From Mycobacterium celatum (GTDB lineage Bacteria; Actinomycetota; Actinomycetes; Mycobacteriales; Mycobacteriaceae), in NCBI RefSeq assembly GCF_002101595.1, contig NZ_LQOM01000037.1:124001-188000 (forward strand): a stretch of 64,000 bases of DNA, written 5' to 3'. Position numbers and translations under genes: made by a program. Shown one piece after another: positions 16,460 to 24,368 of the stretch (its first letter is position 1; each line of letters starts with the position of its first letter). Below the pieces are notes generated by a model. It did no database searches, was not told the origin of the DNA, and worked only from the letters and a program-made list of their open reading frames with translations.

Positions 16460-18018
16460 ATCCGCAGTGCAACGTGGCTGTCATCGGCGCTGGACCGGGC
16501 GGCATCGGAGCCGGGGTCCGGCTCCTCGAGGCCGGCATCGACGACTTCGTGGTCCTGGAACGCGCAGGCGCACCCGGCGGAAGCTGGCGCGACAACGACT
16601 ACCCCGGCATCGGGGTCGACGTCCCCAGCTTCACCTACCAGTATTCGTTCGCCAAGAACACCACGTGGTCACGAATGTTTCCCACCGGCTCGGAGGTCTG
16701 GGCCTACCACGACACGGTCGCCCGCGAACGCGGCGTATATCCGCACATCCGATTCGGGGTGAATGTCGTCAAAGAGGAGTGGGACGACGCAGCCATGGTC
16801 TGGCGGCTGCACACCGCCGCAGGCGAGGTGATCACCGCTCGATTCGTGATTAGCGCCGTCGGCGCCTTCATCAACCCCAAACACGATCCTGGCATACCGG
16901 GCTACAACGGCTTCGCTGGAAAGATCCTGCGGCCCACCGAGTGGGATCACAACTATGACTTGACCGGTAAGCGGGTCGGCGTGATCGGCACAGGTGCCAG
17001 TTCAGTACAGATAACCCCGGCCATCGCACCGCTCGTCGAGACCTTGGCGGTGTTCCAGCGCACACCCGTATGGTGCTGGCCGAAGCCCGATTTCACCATC
17101 GGCCGCTGGCTACGGCTGATTCTCGGCCGCCGGACAACCCAGGCGGCCCTTTCCGGAGCGGCACTGATTTTGGTGGAGCTGGCGACTCGCCTGCTGGTGT
17201 ACACGCCGCCCCTGATCGCCAAACCCGTGATGGCCCTGATGGATTCCGGGGCGCGCGGCCTCTACCGGTGCTACCTGTGGGTTGCCGTTCGTGATCGACG
17301 TGATCGGCGCTCGCTGACGCCACGGTACGGCCTGCTCGGCAAGCGTCCCACGATGTCGAACGCGTTTCTGCAAGCGTTCAACCGCGACAACGTCGAGTTG
17401 GTGGATTCGCCGATCAGCGAGATCACCCCTTGCGGGGTGCGGACCGCCGACCGCCGCGAACGCCAGCTGGATGCTTTGGTCGTCGCGGTCGGCTACGAAC
17501 TGTTCTCCGACCCGGAGACCTACAAGCCGGGAATGGTCGTGGGCGTCAACGGGTTCGATCTCGGTGACTTCTTCGCGCAGAACCGGCTGCAGGCCTACGA
17601 GAGTGTCGCTGTGCACGGCTTGCCGAACCGGTGGATGCTGGTCGGCCCCTACTCGTGGACCGGCACCGGCTGGCATTTCATGGTGGAGTCGTCCGCACAG
17701 CACGCTGTCCGGGCGATTGTCGAGGCCAATCGTCGCGGTGCTGCATACGTCGAAGTCACTTCCGAAGCGCAGCGGGCCTACCACGAGAAGATCCAGCGTC
17801 AGGGTCGAAACATTCAGCATTACTTCCAGGTTCGCAACAAGGGTCTGCGCACCTACTACGTCAACTCCCACGGAGACATGCCCTATATCCGGCCGACCAC
17901 CGCGCTGCAGTCGCGACGCGCAGCGGCCAGCTACCCGTTCGACGACTACCTGTGGCGAGGGCCGGTTGCGCGGACCGAAACCGCGCAGGCCGAACTGGTT
18001 GCCGGAGACATTCCATGA
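16456..18018 (+). CDS. Flavin monooxygenase, Baeyer-Villiger-like, fingerprint His replaced by Arg
   Basis: 520 residues, ATG overlapping the SRPBCC stop. FAD motif GAGPGG at 11-16, NADPH motif GTGASS, and conserved VFQRTPVWCWPKPDF and VGYELFSDPETY. The fingerprint is F153-A-G-K-I-L-R159-P-T-E-W163, with Arg at the His position. It is closest to the 14326 gene by eye, sharing GTGWHF/GTSFHY and the C-terminal NSHGDMPYIRP block, so the two look like duplicates that diverged. Its stop overlaps the SDR start. Confidence 0.88.
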   Translation: MNPQCNVAVIGAGPGGIGAGVRLLEAGIDDFVVLERAGAPGGSWRDNDYPGIGVDVPSFTYQYSFAKNTTWSRMFPTGSEVWAYHDTVARERGVYPHIRFGVNVVKEEWDDAAMVWRLHTAAGEVITARFVISAVGAFINPKHDPGIPGYNGFAGKILRPTEWDHNYDLTGKRVGVIGTGASSVQITPAIAPLVETLAVFQRTPVWCWPKPDFTIGRWLRLILGRRTTQAALSGAALILVELATRLLVYTPPLIAKPVMALMDSGARGLYRCYLWVAVRDRRDRRSLTPRYGLLGKRPTMSNAFLQAFNRDNVELVDSPISEITPCGVRTADRRERQLDALVVAVGYELFSDPETYKPGMVVGVNGFDLGDFFAQNRLQAYESVAVHGLPNRWMLVGPYSWTGTGWHFMVESSAQHAVRAIVEANRRGAAYVEVTSEAQRAYHEKIQRQGRNIQHYFQVRNKGLRTYYVNSHGDMPYIRPTTALQSRRAAASYPFDDYLWRGPVARTETAQAELVAGDIP

Positions 18019-18899
18019 TCGGTGGATATCCCAAGATTCGGCTGGACGGCGCTGTCGTCGTCGTCACCGGCGCCGCGCGAGGCATCGGCCTAGCCACCGC
18101 CAAACGCTTCGCACAGCGCGGTGCCCGAGTGGCCATCGGCGACCTCGATGGCGAGGCGGCCGCCGCGGCGGCGGACTTTGTGGGGCGCGGCATCCGCGCC
18201 TACCCGGTCAACGTGGCCCAATTCGATAGTTACCAAACGTTTCTCGACGAGGTCGAACGCGACCTCGGAGAGATCGATATCCTGGTCAACAACGCTGGGA
18301 TCATGCCGATCGGGCCATTTCTCGCCGAATCCGCCGAGGTCACCCGCGCAGTGTTCGATGTCAACGTGGCGGCACATATGCACGCCGCACGCCTCGCGGC
18401 CCCCCGAATGATCGCGCGGGGCCACGGACACATTGTCAACGTCACGTCGGCGGCGGGAAAGCTGCACTCGGCCGGGCTGGCCAGTTACACGGCGTCAAAA
18501 CACGCCGCGACCGCTTTCAGCCGCAGTCTGCGCGAGGAGCTGCGTCCGCACGGCGTATCGGTCACGGCGGTCCTGCCCTCGGCGATCAAAACCCAACTGG
18601 TCGACGGCATTCCGTTGGGGATGTTGAGTATGGGTGTGCTCTCAGCGAATGTTGTGGCGCGACGGGTCGTTTCGACGGTCCGTACCAGGCCGCCGCTGGC
18701 AAGCGCGCCGATGGGTCTCACCGCCTTGTTTACCGTGGCGAACCTCATCCCCGAGCGCGTGTGGCTGTTGGGTCGGCGGCTGGTGAATGCGGATCGAACG
18801 ATGGGGCCGATCGACCGGACGGCGAGAGCCGAATACGACGCACGCATTGCGGCCAATATCGACCAGTTACACGACAGTGCGCCGGGGGTGGCGACGTGA
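18015..18899 (+). CDS. Short-chain dehydrogenase/reductase (SDR)
   Basis: 294 residues from the ATG at 18015, overlapping the monooxygenase stop. SDR motifs: TGAARGIG near residue 19, NNAG in ILVNNAGIMPIG, catalytic Ser in VNVTSAAGK, and YTASK. The C-terminal extension ends in a region (NLIPERVWLLGRRLVN) typical of mycobacterial SDRs acting on lipids. It lies between two flavin monooxygenases with 4-base overlaps on both sides, so the proteins are probably made in matched amounts. It would supply or remove the ketone that the monooxygenases act on. Confidence 0.9.
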   Translation: MIGGYPKIRLDGAVVVVTGAARGIGLATAKRFAQRGARVAIGDLDGEAAAAAADFVGRGIRAYPVNVAQFDSYQTFLDEVERDLGEIDILVNNAGIMPIGPFLAESAEVTRAVFDVNVAAHMHAARLAAPRMIARGHGHIVNVTSAAGKLHSAGLASYTASKHAATAFSRSLREELRPHGVSVTAVLPSAIKTQLVDGIPLGMLSMGVLSANVVARRVVSTVRTRPPLASAPMGLTALFTVANLIPERVWLLGRRLVNADRTMGPIDRTARAEYDARIAANIDQLHDSAPGVAT

Positions 18900-20437
18900 C
18901 ATCCAGTGAATTGACGTCAACCGACACGGACTCGACTCCGGGCCGTCGCCGACCCGACATGCTGGTGGCAATCATCGGGGCGGGCATCGGCGGACTCGGC
19001 GTAGCGATTCACCTGCACCGGGCCGGCCACACCGATTTCACTATCTTCGAGCGCGCCGACGACATCGGCGGGACGTGGCATTCCAACCGTTACCCCGATG
19101 TCGCGGTGGATATCCCGGGCATCGTCTACCAGTTTTCGTTCGAAAAATCGCCGTTCTGGTCGCGTACGTTTCCCAAGGGGGCCGAGGTCCGCGACTATGT
19201 CAACCACCTTGCCGACAAGTACCGGCTGAGGAGCCACCTCAGATTGCGAACCGAGGTCATGCGCCGCGACTGGGACGAGGACAATCACTTCTGGGTCCTG
19301 GCTTTGAACGACGGGTCCAGTGTCACAGCACGTTTCGTGATAACCGCCACCGGAGCCTTCGTCGAACCACGTGTTCCCGACATTGCGGGGCTTGAAGATT
19401 TCGCCGGAAAAGTGATCCAGACCCAAGCTTGGGACGACGATTTCGATCCGGCCGGCAAACGGATCGCGGTCATCGGAACGGGCGCCACCGCCATCCAGGT
19501 GGTGCCTGAACTCGCCAAAACCGCCGCGAGGCTTGATGTCTACCAACGCAGAGCGATCTGGGTGTTTGCCAAGCCGGATTTCCCGATCCCGAACATCGTC
19601 CAGGCCGCATTCAAAGCCATGCCGTTTCTGCAGACGCTGGTGCGCGGAATCGCCGCCGCTTTCGTCGAGGTTGGCCTGGTCGCAATAACCGTCTACGGCA
19701 AGCAGATCGCGCCACTGGCGCGAATCCCGGCGCTGGCGTGCCGAGCGTACTTGTTCACCCAGGTCCGCGACCGTGAGCTGCGACAAAAACTCACTCCGCG
19801 TTACGGATTCGGGTGTAAGCGGCCCAGCGTGTCGAACGTGTATTACAAAACCTTCACCAAGGACCACGTCACGCTGGTAACCGACCCGATCGAGCGGATC
19901 ACCGCCACCGGTATCCGAACCCGTGACGGCGTCGAACGCGACGTCGACGTGCTGGTGTTGGCAACCGGCTTCGAAATGTCGAACAGTCCGCTCGTGTATC
20001 GGATGCGGCCGGTCAAGGGCCGCAACGGGTTCGACCTCGCGTCGTTCTACGACACGCAGCGCGCCACCGCGTACGAAGGGGTGTCGATGCCCGGCTTACC
20101 CAACACCTTTATGGTGTTCGGTCCGTACGCGTGGTCCGGTAGTTCTTGGCACGTCATGGTCGAGAACGCGGCACGGCACGCCCTGCGGGTGATCGACGAG
20201 GCTCTTCGCCGCGGCGCGACCGCGGTCGAGATCTCCCCCGAAGCCAACGATCGGTTCCACCGGTTCGTCGACCGCCGCGGCTCGGCGACTCTGATGCACG
20301 GGCGCGCCTGCATCGATTCCAACAGCTACTACATCGACAAGAACGGCGACTTCTCGTTCTTGCGGCCGACCACTGCCTACCAATCGACGCGTGCGTCAAA
20401 GACATTCGACCTCGACGACTACGTCTACGAGTCCTGA
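18896..20437 (+). CDS. Flavin monooxygenase, Baeyer-Villiger-like, fingerprint His replaced by Gln
   Basis: 513 residues from a GTG overlapping the SDR stop. FAD motif GAGIGG at 28-33, NADPH motif GTGATA, and a fingerprint F169-A-G-K-V-I-Q175-T-Q-A-W179 in which Gln replaces His. The C-terminal part keeps MVENAARHALR and DSNSYYIDKNGDFSFLRP. By eye it is closer to the 9663-11240 enzyme than to its operon neighbours, for example GFGCKRPSVSN against GLGCKRPSMSN. Last gene of the operon; its final 13 bases overlap the convergent kinase gene. Confidence 0.88.
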   Translation: MTSSELTSTDTDSTPGRRRPDMLVAIIGAGIGGLGVAIHLHRAGHTDFTIFERADDIGGTWHSNRYPDVAVDIPGIVYQFSFEKSPFWSRTFPKGAEVRDYVNHLADKYRLRSHLRLRTEVMRRDWDEDNHFWVLALNDGSSVTARFVITATGAFVEPRVPDIAGLEDFAGKVIQTQAWDDDFDPAGKRIAVIGTGATAIQVVPELAKTAARLDVYQRRAIWVFAKPDFPIPNIVQAAFKAMPFLQTLVRGIAAAFVEVGLVAITVYGKQIAPLARIPALACRAYLFTQVRDRELRQKLTPRYGFGCKRPSVSNVYYKTFTKDHVTLVTDPIERITATGIRTRDGVERDVDVLVLATGFEMSNSPLVYRMRPVKGRNGFDLASFYDTQRATAYEGVSMPGLPNTFMVFGPYAWSGSSWHVMVENAARHALRVIDEALRRGATAVEISPEANDRFHRFVDRRGSATLMHGRACIDSNSYYIDKNGDFSFLRPTTAYQSTRASKTFDLDDYVYES

Positions 20438-21852
20438 CCGTCGCGGCTTTGCGCCGTTAGCTCCCGCCACTGCGCTTCGGCCCGGCCGAGCTCGGTGACC
20501 GGCCCGGCGCCGTAGATCCACTCCGCCGCGATGCGGAACCAGTTTGCGCCGGCGCCGATTTGACTCAGGGTCCCGAACAGCAGGAAATCCAGTCGACGGG
20601 AAAACAAATGCTCCGGTGGCAGCCGTTCGTTGCGCATCGTCTGGAAGGACTCCGCGGCCGGGTTGACCACGCCCAGCAGGGCCGCGCTGACGTCGATCGG
20701 CCGTACCACCACGTACTCGTCGACGAAATTCCATCCCGCGGCATCCAGCGTGTATTCCAGGCAAGCCTGCGCCGACACTGTCGATCCCGGCCGCAGCACG
20801 CCGTACTCTTCCATGCTCGCCTGCAGACCCTCGCCGTCGCCAGCGATGCACAGTTGCGCCGCGCGCCGTTCGAATTCGACGGCAATGGGGTCCATGTGTT
20901 TGTAGAGACCGAAGTCAAGGAAGGCGACCCGACCGTCGGGCAGATACAGGAAATTGCCCGGGTGCGCGTCGCCGTTGAACTCGCAGTCGCGAAACAACGA
21001 ACCGAGGTAGAAGCGGTAGATGATCTCCCCGATGCGGTCCCGCTCAGCCGTGGGCAGCTGCGCGACGTCGGCGGCCGGCAGCCCCGCCACGTACTCGGTG
21101 GTCAGCACCGACTCTGAACTCAACTCCGCGATCGGGCGAGGCACGTGGATGAACGGATGACCGGCATACCGGGCGGCGACTCGAGCCTGGCTGGCCAACT
21201 CCTGGCGGTAGTCGACTTCGCGCGATAACTCGTGAGTGATCTCGTCGAGAAACTCACGGGCCGCCACGGTGGGTATGGCCGCCTTCCACATGCGCAGGAA
21301 CAACGCCAGGTTTTTCAGGTCGGCCCGCACCGCGGTGCGAACACCGGGATACTGCACTTTGACTGCCACGTCGAGGCCGTCGTGCGTCACCGCACGGTAG
21401 ACCTGTCCGATGGACGCGGCTGCGAACGCGTCGGTGTCGAACGACGAGAACAACCGCTCGACCGGGGCACCGAGTTCGCCTTCGATCACCGGGCGCATCG
21501 TCTCGAACGGCATGGCGTTGATCGAGCCCTGCAGTTTGGAAAGCTGTTGGCGGAAGTAGTCCCGCGAGCGTGCGTCGACGATTCCGAGGTCGACCACCGA
21601 CAGCAACTGGCCGATTTTCATTGCCGCGCCACGCATATTGCCGAGCACGGCGACGAAGTCGCGCGCGATGCGCTCGTTGGCGCGATCCAGCATCGCCTCA
21701 CGCCGGCTTTCGGTGACAACGATCGATCCGGCTTTGATCGTGACCCGCCGCAACGTCTGCTTGGCAACGAGTCCCCCCAGCCGCGCGCCCCGGCCCAACC
21801 GGGACGTCGCCAGCGCGTCGGCATCCTTCGACGGTGCTGGGCCGTTCGACAT
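20425..21852 (-). CDS. ABC1/UbiB-family atypical kinase
   Basis: 475 residues. It has the signatures of the ABC1/ADCK/UbiB family: K79-IGQ in AAMKIGQLLS, the Ala-rich loop AAASIGQVYRA that replaces a P-loop, VAVKVQYPG with the ATP-binding Lys, EVDYRQELASQARV, and the catalytic and metal-binding pair GDAHPGNF and FLDFG. Family members act on isoprenoid quinone or lipid homeostasis, usually as ATPases. No quinone genes are nearby; its neighbours are lipid-oxidising enzymes and TetR genes. It is convergent with the monooxygenase operon and divergent from the TetR pair. Confidence 0.9.
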   Translation of the reverse strand: MSNGPAPSKDADALATSRLGRGARLGGLVAKQTLRRVTIKAGSIVVTESRREAMLDRANERIARDFVAVLGNMRGAAMKIGQLLSVVDLGIVDARSRDYFRQQLSKLQGSINAMPFETMRPVIEGELGAPVERLFSSFDTDAFAAASIGQVYRAVTHDGLDVAVKVQYPGVRTAVRADLKNLALFLRMWKAAIPTVAAREFLDEITHELSREVDYRQELASQARVAARYAGHPFIHVPRPIAELSSESVLTTEYVAGLPAADVAQLPTAERDRIGEIIYRFYLGSLFRDCEFNGDAHPGNFLYLPDGRVAFLDFGLYKHMDPIAVEFERRAAQLCIAGDGEGLQASMEEYGVLRPGSTVSAQACLEYTLDAAGWNFVDEYVVVRPIDVSAALLGVVNPAAESFQTMRNERLPPEHLFSRRLDFLLFGTLSQIGAGANWFRIAAEWIYGAGPVTELGRAEAQWRELTAQSRDGQDS

Positions 21853-21863
21853 GGGCTCACCTT

Positions 21864-21900
21864 AACCAGGTGCTAGATTGGTTCTGACACCGCAGTCCGG
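21864..21900. promoter_or_regulatory. Dyad AACCA-N10-TGGTT plus degenerate shared operator
   Basis: Between the kinase gene (start 21852, minus) and the TetR pair. AACCA (21864-21868) and TGGTT (21879-21883) form an inverted repeat. Directly after it, CTGACACCGCAGTCCG (21884-21899) matches the shared operator at TGACAC and CAGTC but differs in the centre and in the first base. The first dyad may be the operator of the local TetR proteins, and the second a weak site for the shared regulator. Confidence 0.45.
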
Positions 21901-21955
21901 GAAATCACGCGGTCGGTCAAATCAGCAGACTCAACCCATCAGCGGGAGGCACACA

Positions 21956-21985
21956 ATGCCATCGGATCGGCGCTGTGGTCGCTGA
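21956..21985 (+). CDS. Possible 9-residue upstream ORF overlapping the TetR start
   Basis: ATG at 21956 with GGGAGG seven bases upstream, reading MPSDRRCGR and stopping at 21985. It overlaps, in another frame, the GTG (21975) from which the TetR protein is read. The strong ribosome-binding site serves this mini-ORF rather than the TetR start, so translation may be coupled through it. A sequencing frameshift in the first codons of the TetR gene would look the same. Confidence 0.35.
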   Translation: MPSDRRCGR

Positions 21986-22646
21986 GGCCGCAAACCCGCC
22001 CCGCCGCAAGCGGGGCCGGCCGCCGATCGAGAATCTCGAGGAGCAACGCCGCGCGCAGATCATTGCCTCGGCGGTTGCGGTATTCGCCGAGCGCGGGTTC
22101 GAGGCGGCGACGATGTCCGACATCGCCCGCCATGCAGGTGTCGGGCAGGGCACTATCTACCGCTACGTCGCCAGCAAACGGGAACTGCTGGACCTGGTGT
22201 TCGACTACTCGGTGGAGGAAGTGGTCCGAGTGGTCCGGCCCATGCTGTTCGTCGACCAACCGCTGAACGGGCCAGCCGATGTGCTGGACCGGCTTGACGC
22301 CGCGCTGTCGGCCATTACGGAGACCTTCGACCGCCAGCCGGAGTTGCTGTCGTTGGTGGTTGTCGAGGTCGGTGCGATGGACGAGGAGCTCAAGCTGCGC
22401 ATGCTCGGGGTGGAAGCCACCGTGGAGCGGATGGCGGCCAGTTTGTTCGAGGAGGCCCAGGATGCCGGGTTCATCCGACCCAGCCTGGACCCCGAGGTGC
22501 TGGGCCTGCTGGCCACCAAGCTGTTGCTGCCCGCCGGCCTGCGCGAGGTGATGGGTCAGCGAGACGCCGCCACTCGCGACCGCTACCGTTCGGCGCTAGC
22601 GGAATTCGCACGCCACGCCCTGTTCACCGAGGAGACCGATCGGTGA
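21975..22646 (+). CDS. TetR-family regulator, first of a tandem pair
   Basis: 223 residues from the GTG at 21975. A basic N-terminal arm (PPRRKRGRPPIENLEEQRRA) precedes the HTH at about 28-75 (FAERGFEAATMSDIARHAGV, then GQGTIYRYVASKRELL). The arm resembles the DNA minor-groove-binding extensions of some TetR proteins. The GTG lacks its own good ribosome-binding site and overlaps a short upstream ORF. It is coupled to a second TetR gene by a GTGA overlap; the pair precedes the lipase-mce operon in the same direction. Confidence 0.85.
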   Translation: MVAEAANPPRRKRGRPPIENLEEQRRAQIIASAVAVFAERGFEAATMSDIARHAGVGQGTIYRYVASKRELLDLVFDYSVEEVVRVVRPMLFVDQPLNGPADVLDRLDAALSAITETFDRQPELLSLVVVEVGAMDEELKLRMLGVEATVERMAASLFEEAQDAGFIRPSLDPEVLGLLATKLLLPAGLREVMGQRDAATRDRYRSALAEFARHALFTEETDR

Positions 22647-23254
22647 CGACGAGCGCGCAACCAGACCGTCGGGTCCAGCTGACCCGCGCCGCATTCGAAG
22701 TCTTCACCGACCGCGGCTACCGCAACACCTCGGTCGCCGATATTGTCGCCGCGGCCGGGCTGGGACACGGCTCGTTCTACAACTACTTCGCCAATCGGCG
22801 TGAAATCCTCGATGCCGTCATCGATCTGGGGTTGGAAGAGCGAGCGCCGGAACTATCTCCGCCGGAGGAGCTCGCCGAAACCCTCGACGAGTTCCTGGAC
22901 GCGGTGACCGCACCGTGGCGAGCGTTGCATTCGCTGTCGGATGCCGACAACAAGGTGGTCTCGCTGATCGTCTTTGACGCCGGCGCCATCGACGAGCAGC
23001 TCACCCAACGGGTCGTCGAAATCTTCCAGTCGTTCGCCCGCTCGGTGCAGCGGCAGATCGACCACGGCATCGCCAAGGGATTTCTACGTCGCGGGCTGGA
23101 CAGCGAAGTACTGGGCGAAATGCTGGTCTGTATGAGCCTTGCCATGCTGCTACCCGCGCAAGGCGGAGCTCCCCTTCCGGGCGGCCTCGAGCATGTCATC
23201 GGCCAAGCCCGGGAACTGCTGCGAGCCGGCCTTGGCCAACCAACGAGTCCGTGA
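22643..23254 (+). CDS. TetR-family regulator, second of a tandem pair
   Basis: 203 residues from a GTG overlapping the previous stop. HTH at about 10-55 (LTRAAFEVFTDRGYRNTSVA, then AAGLGHGSFYNYFANRREIL). The C-terminal domain is related to that of its neighbour, sharing for example SLIVFDAGAIDEQL against SLVVVEVGAMDEEL, so the two arose by duplication. Co-translation with the first TetR raises the possibility of a heterodimer. The likely target is the lipase-mce operon 110 bases downstream. Confidence 0.88.
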   Translation: MTTSAQPDRRVQLTRAAFEVFTDRGYRNTSVADIVAAAGLGHGSFYNYFANRREILDAVIDLGLEERAPELSPPEELAETLDEFLDAVTAPWRALHSLSDADNKVVSLIVFDAGAIDEQLTQRVVEIFQSFARSVQRQIDHGIAKGFLRRGLDSEVLGEMLVCMSLAMLLPAQGGAPLPGGLEHVIGQARELLRAGLGQPTSP

Positions 23255-23263
23255 CGAGCGGTT

Positions 23264-23334
23264 CCCTTAAATAAGGGGTGACAGAGGCCACACCGTGTGG
23301 TTAACTCACCCGAGTGACACATCAGTCTGGTAAT
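23264..23334 (+). promoter_or_regulatory. Three stacked palindromes upstream of the lipase-mce operon
   Basis: Three elements lie within 70 bases: CCCTT-AAAT-AAGGG (23264-23277), CCACAC-C-GTGTGG (23288-23300), and the shared operator GTGACACATCAGTCTG (23314-23329). The operator is followed by GGTAAT (23329-23334), a possible -10, as at 38654. No good -35 is visible. The first two palindromes could be operators for the TetR pair encoded just upstream, or the first could be a terminator of that pair. Confidence 0.6.
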
Positions 23335-23366
23335 TAGCCAGCTGGTAGAGCTCGGTTAGGGGTGCC

Positions 23367-24368
23367 ATGTCACTAGTCGCCGGAACCGCTGTTGGCCACA
23401 CCGGCCGAAACCGCCCCGAGTTGGTCCGCTTTCCTGGCCCGGGGCTGGTGTCGCGCGTCCTGGCCGCCCTGCTGGTGACGTTCGTCCGACCGGTGATCGC
23501 GCTCTTCGCGCGCTTCCCCGACGCTCGTTGGCCTTTCGCGCTGGTCGACGGGGCAGCCATCGTGTTGCCGCGCCCGCGCAAAGTACACCACCGCAAGGTT
23601 GCGCTGCCCAGCTGCCGTGCCGAGCTCATCACGCCCCGGTCGGTCGCCGACTCCAGCACCGCGATCCTCTATCTCCACGGCGGCGGCTTCATCACCTGCG
23701 GGCTGCACACTCACCGGCGGCTCGCGGCCGATGTTGCCCACGCCGCGGGCTGTCCGGCGCTTGCCGTCTGCTACCGGCAGCTGCCGCTGCACGGTCTCGG
23801 TGAAGCACTCGAGGACGCCGTCGACGGGTTCCGTGCGCTGATCGCGCTGGGTTATTCGGCGGAGAACATCAGCGTGGTCGGCGACTCGGCGGGCGGCTAC
23901 CTTGCCGTCGCTACCGCGCTCGCCATTGTGCGGGCGGGATTGGGCCGAACCCGCGCCTTGGTGCTGATGTCTCCCATGACGTGGGTCGACCCTGACTTTC
24001 CCGTCGACGACGACGCCGACGACCCCCTGCTCACCGCGTCGACGATCCAGGCGATCAGCCGCAAGCTCTCCGCGGTGTCGGCGAGCCCTGCAGCCGAGTT
24101 GCCGCCCGTGCGGCTGGCATCGACGGACCTGACGCAACTGCCGCCGACATTGATTCAGGTCGGCACCCGCGAGGTGCTCTACGACGGCGCCGAAGAATTG
24201 GCCGACCGCATCGCGGCCGCAAGGGTGCCATGCCAATTGCAGGTCTGGGAAGGACAGTTCCACGTGTTCCAGGCCGCCGCGCTGCTGATGGCGCCCGCGC
24301 GGGCGGCGGTGTCGGAAATCGGCGCTTTCTTACGCACTGTCGAGGTGAACCGGGGAGTTTGCCGTTGA
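23367..24368 (+). CDS. Alpha/beta hydrolase of the hormone-sensitive lipase type
   Basis: 333 residues. It carries HGGGF (104-108) and GDSAGG with Ser174, the hallmarks of hormone-sensitive-lipase-like esterases such as mycobacterial Lip proteins, and a His in WEGQFHVF. An apolar stretch at about 28-48 (VSRVLAALLVTFVRPVIALF) may anchor it to the membrane. AGGGG precedes the ATG. Its TGA overlaps the TTG start of the first YrbE gene, so it is part of the mce operon. It could release or process the lipid that the Mce system carries. Confidence 0.88.
   Translation: MSLVAGTAVGHTGRNRPELVRFPGPGLVSRVLAALLVTFVRPVIALFARFPDARWPFALVDGAAIVLPRPRKVHHRKVALPSCRAELITPRSVADSSTAILYLHGGGFITCGLHTHRRLAADVAHAAGCPALAVCYRQLPLHGLGEALEDAVDGFRALIALGYSAENISVVGDSAGGYLAVATALAIVRAGLGRTRALVLMSPMTWVDPDFPVDDDADDPLLTASTIQAISRKLSAVSASPAAELPPVRLASTDLTQLPPTLIQVGTREVLYDGAEELADRIAAARVPCQLQVWEGQFHVFQAAALLMAPARAAVSEIGAFLRTVEVNRGVCR

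Noticed and set aside
23288..23300. CCACAC-C-GTGTGG considered as another copy of the shared operator
   Set aside because: The arms differ from GTGAC/GTCAC and the centre is one base, so it is treated as a separate palindrome.
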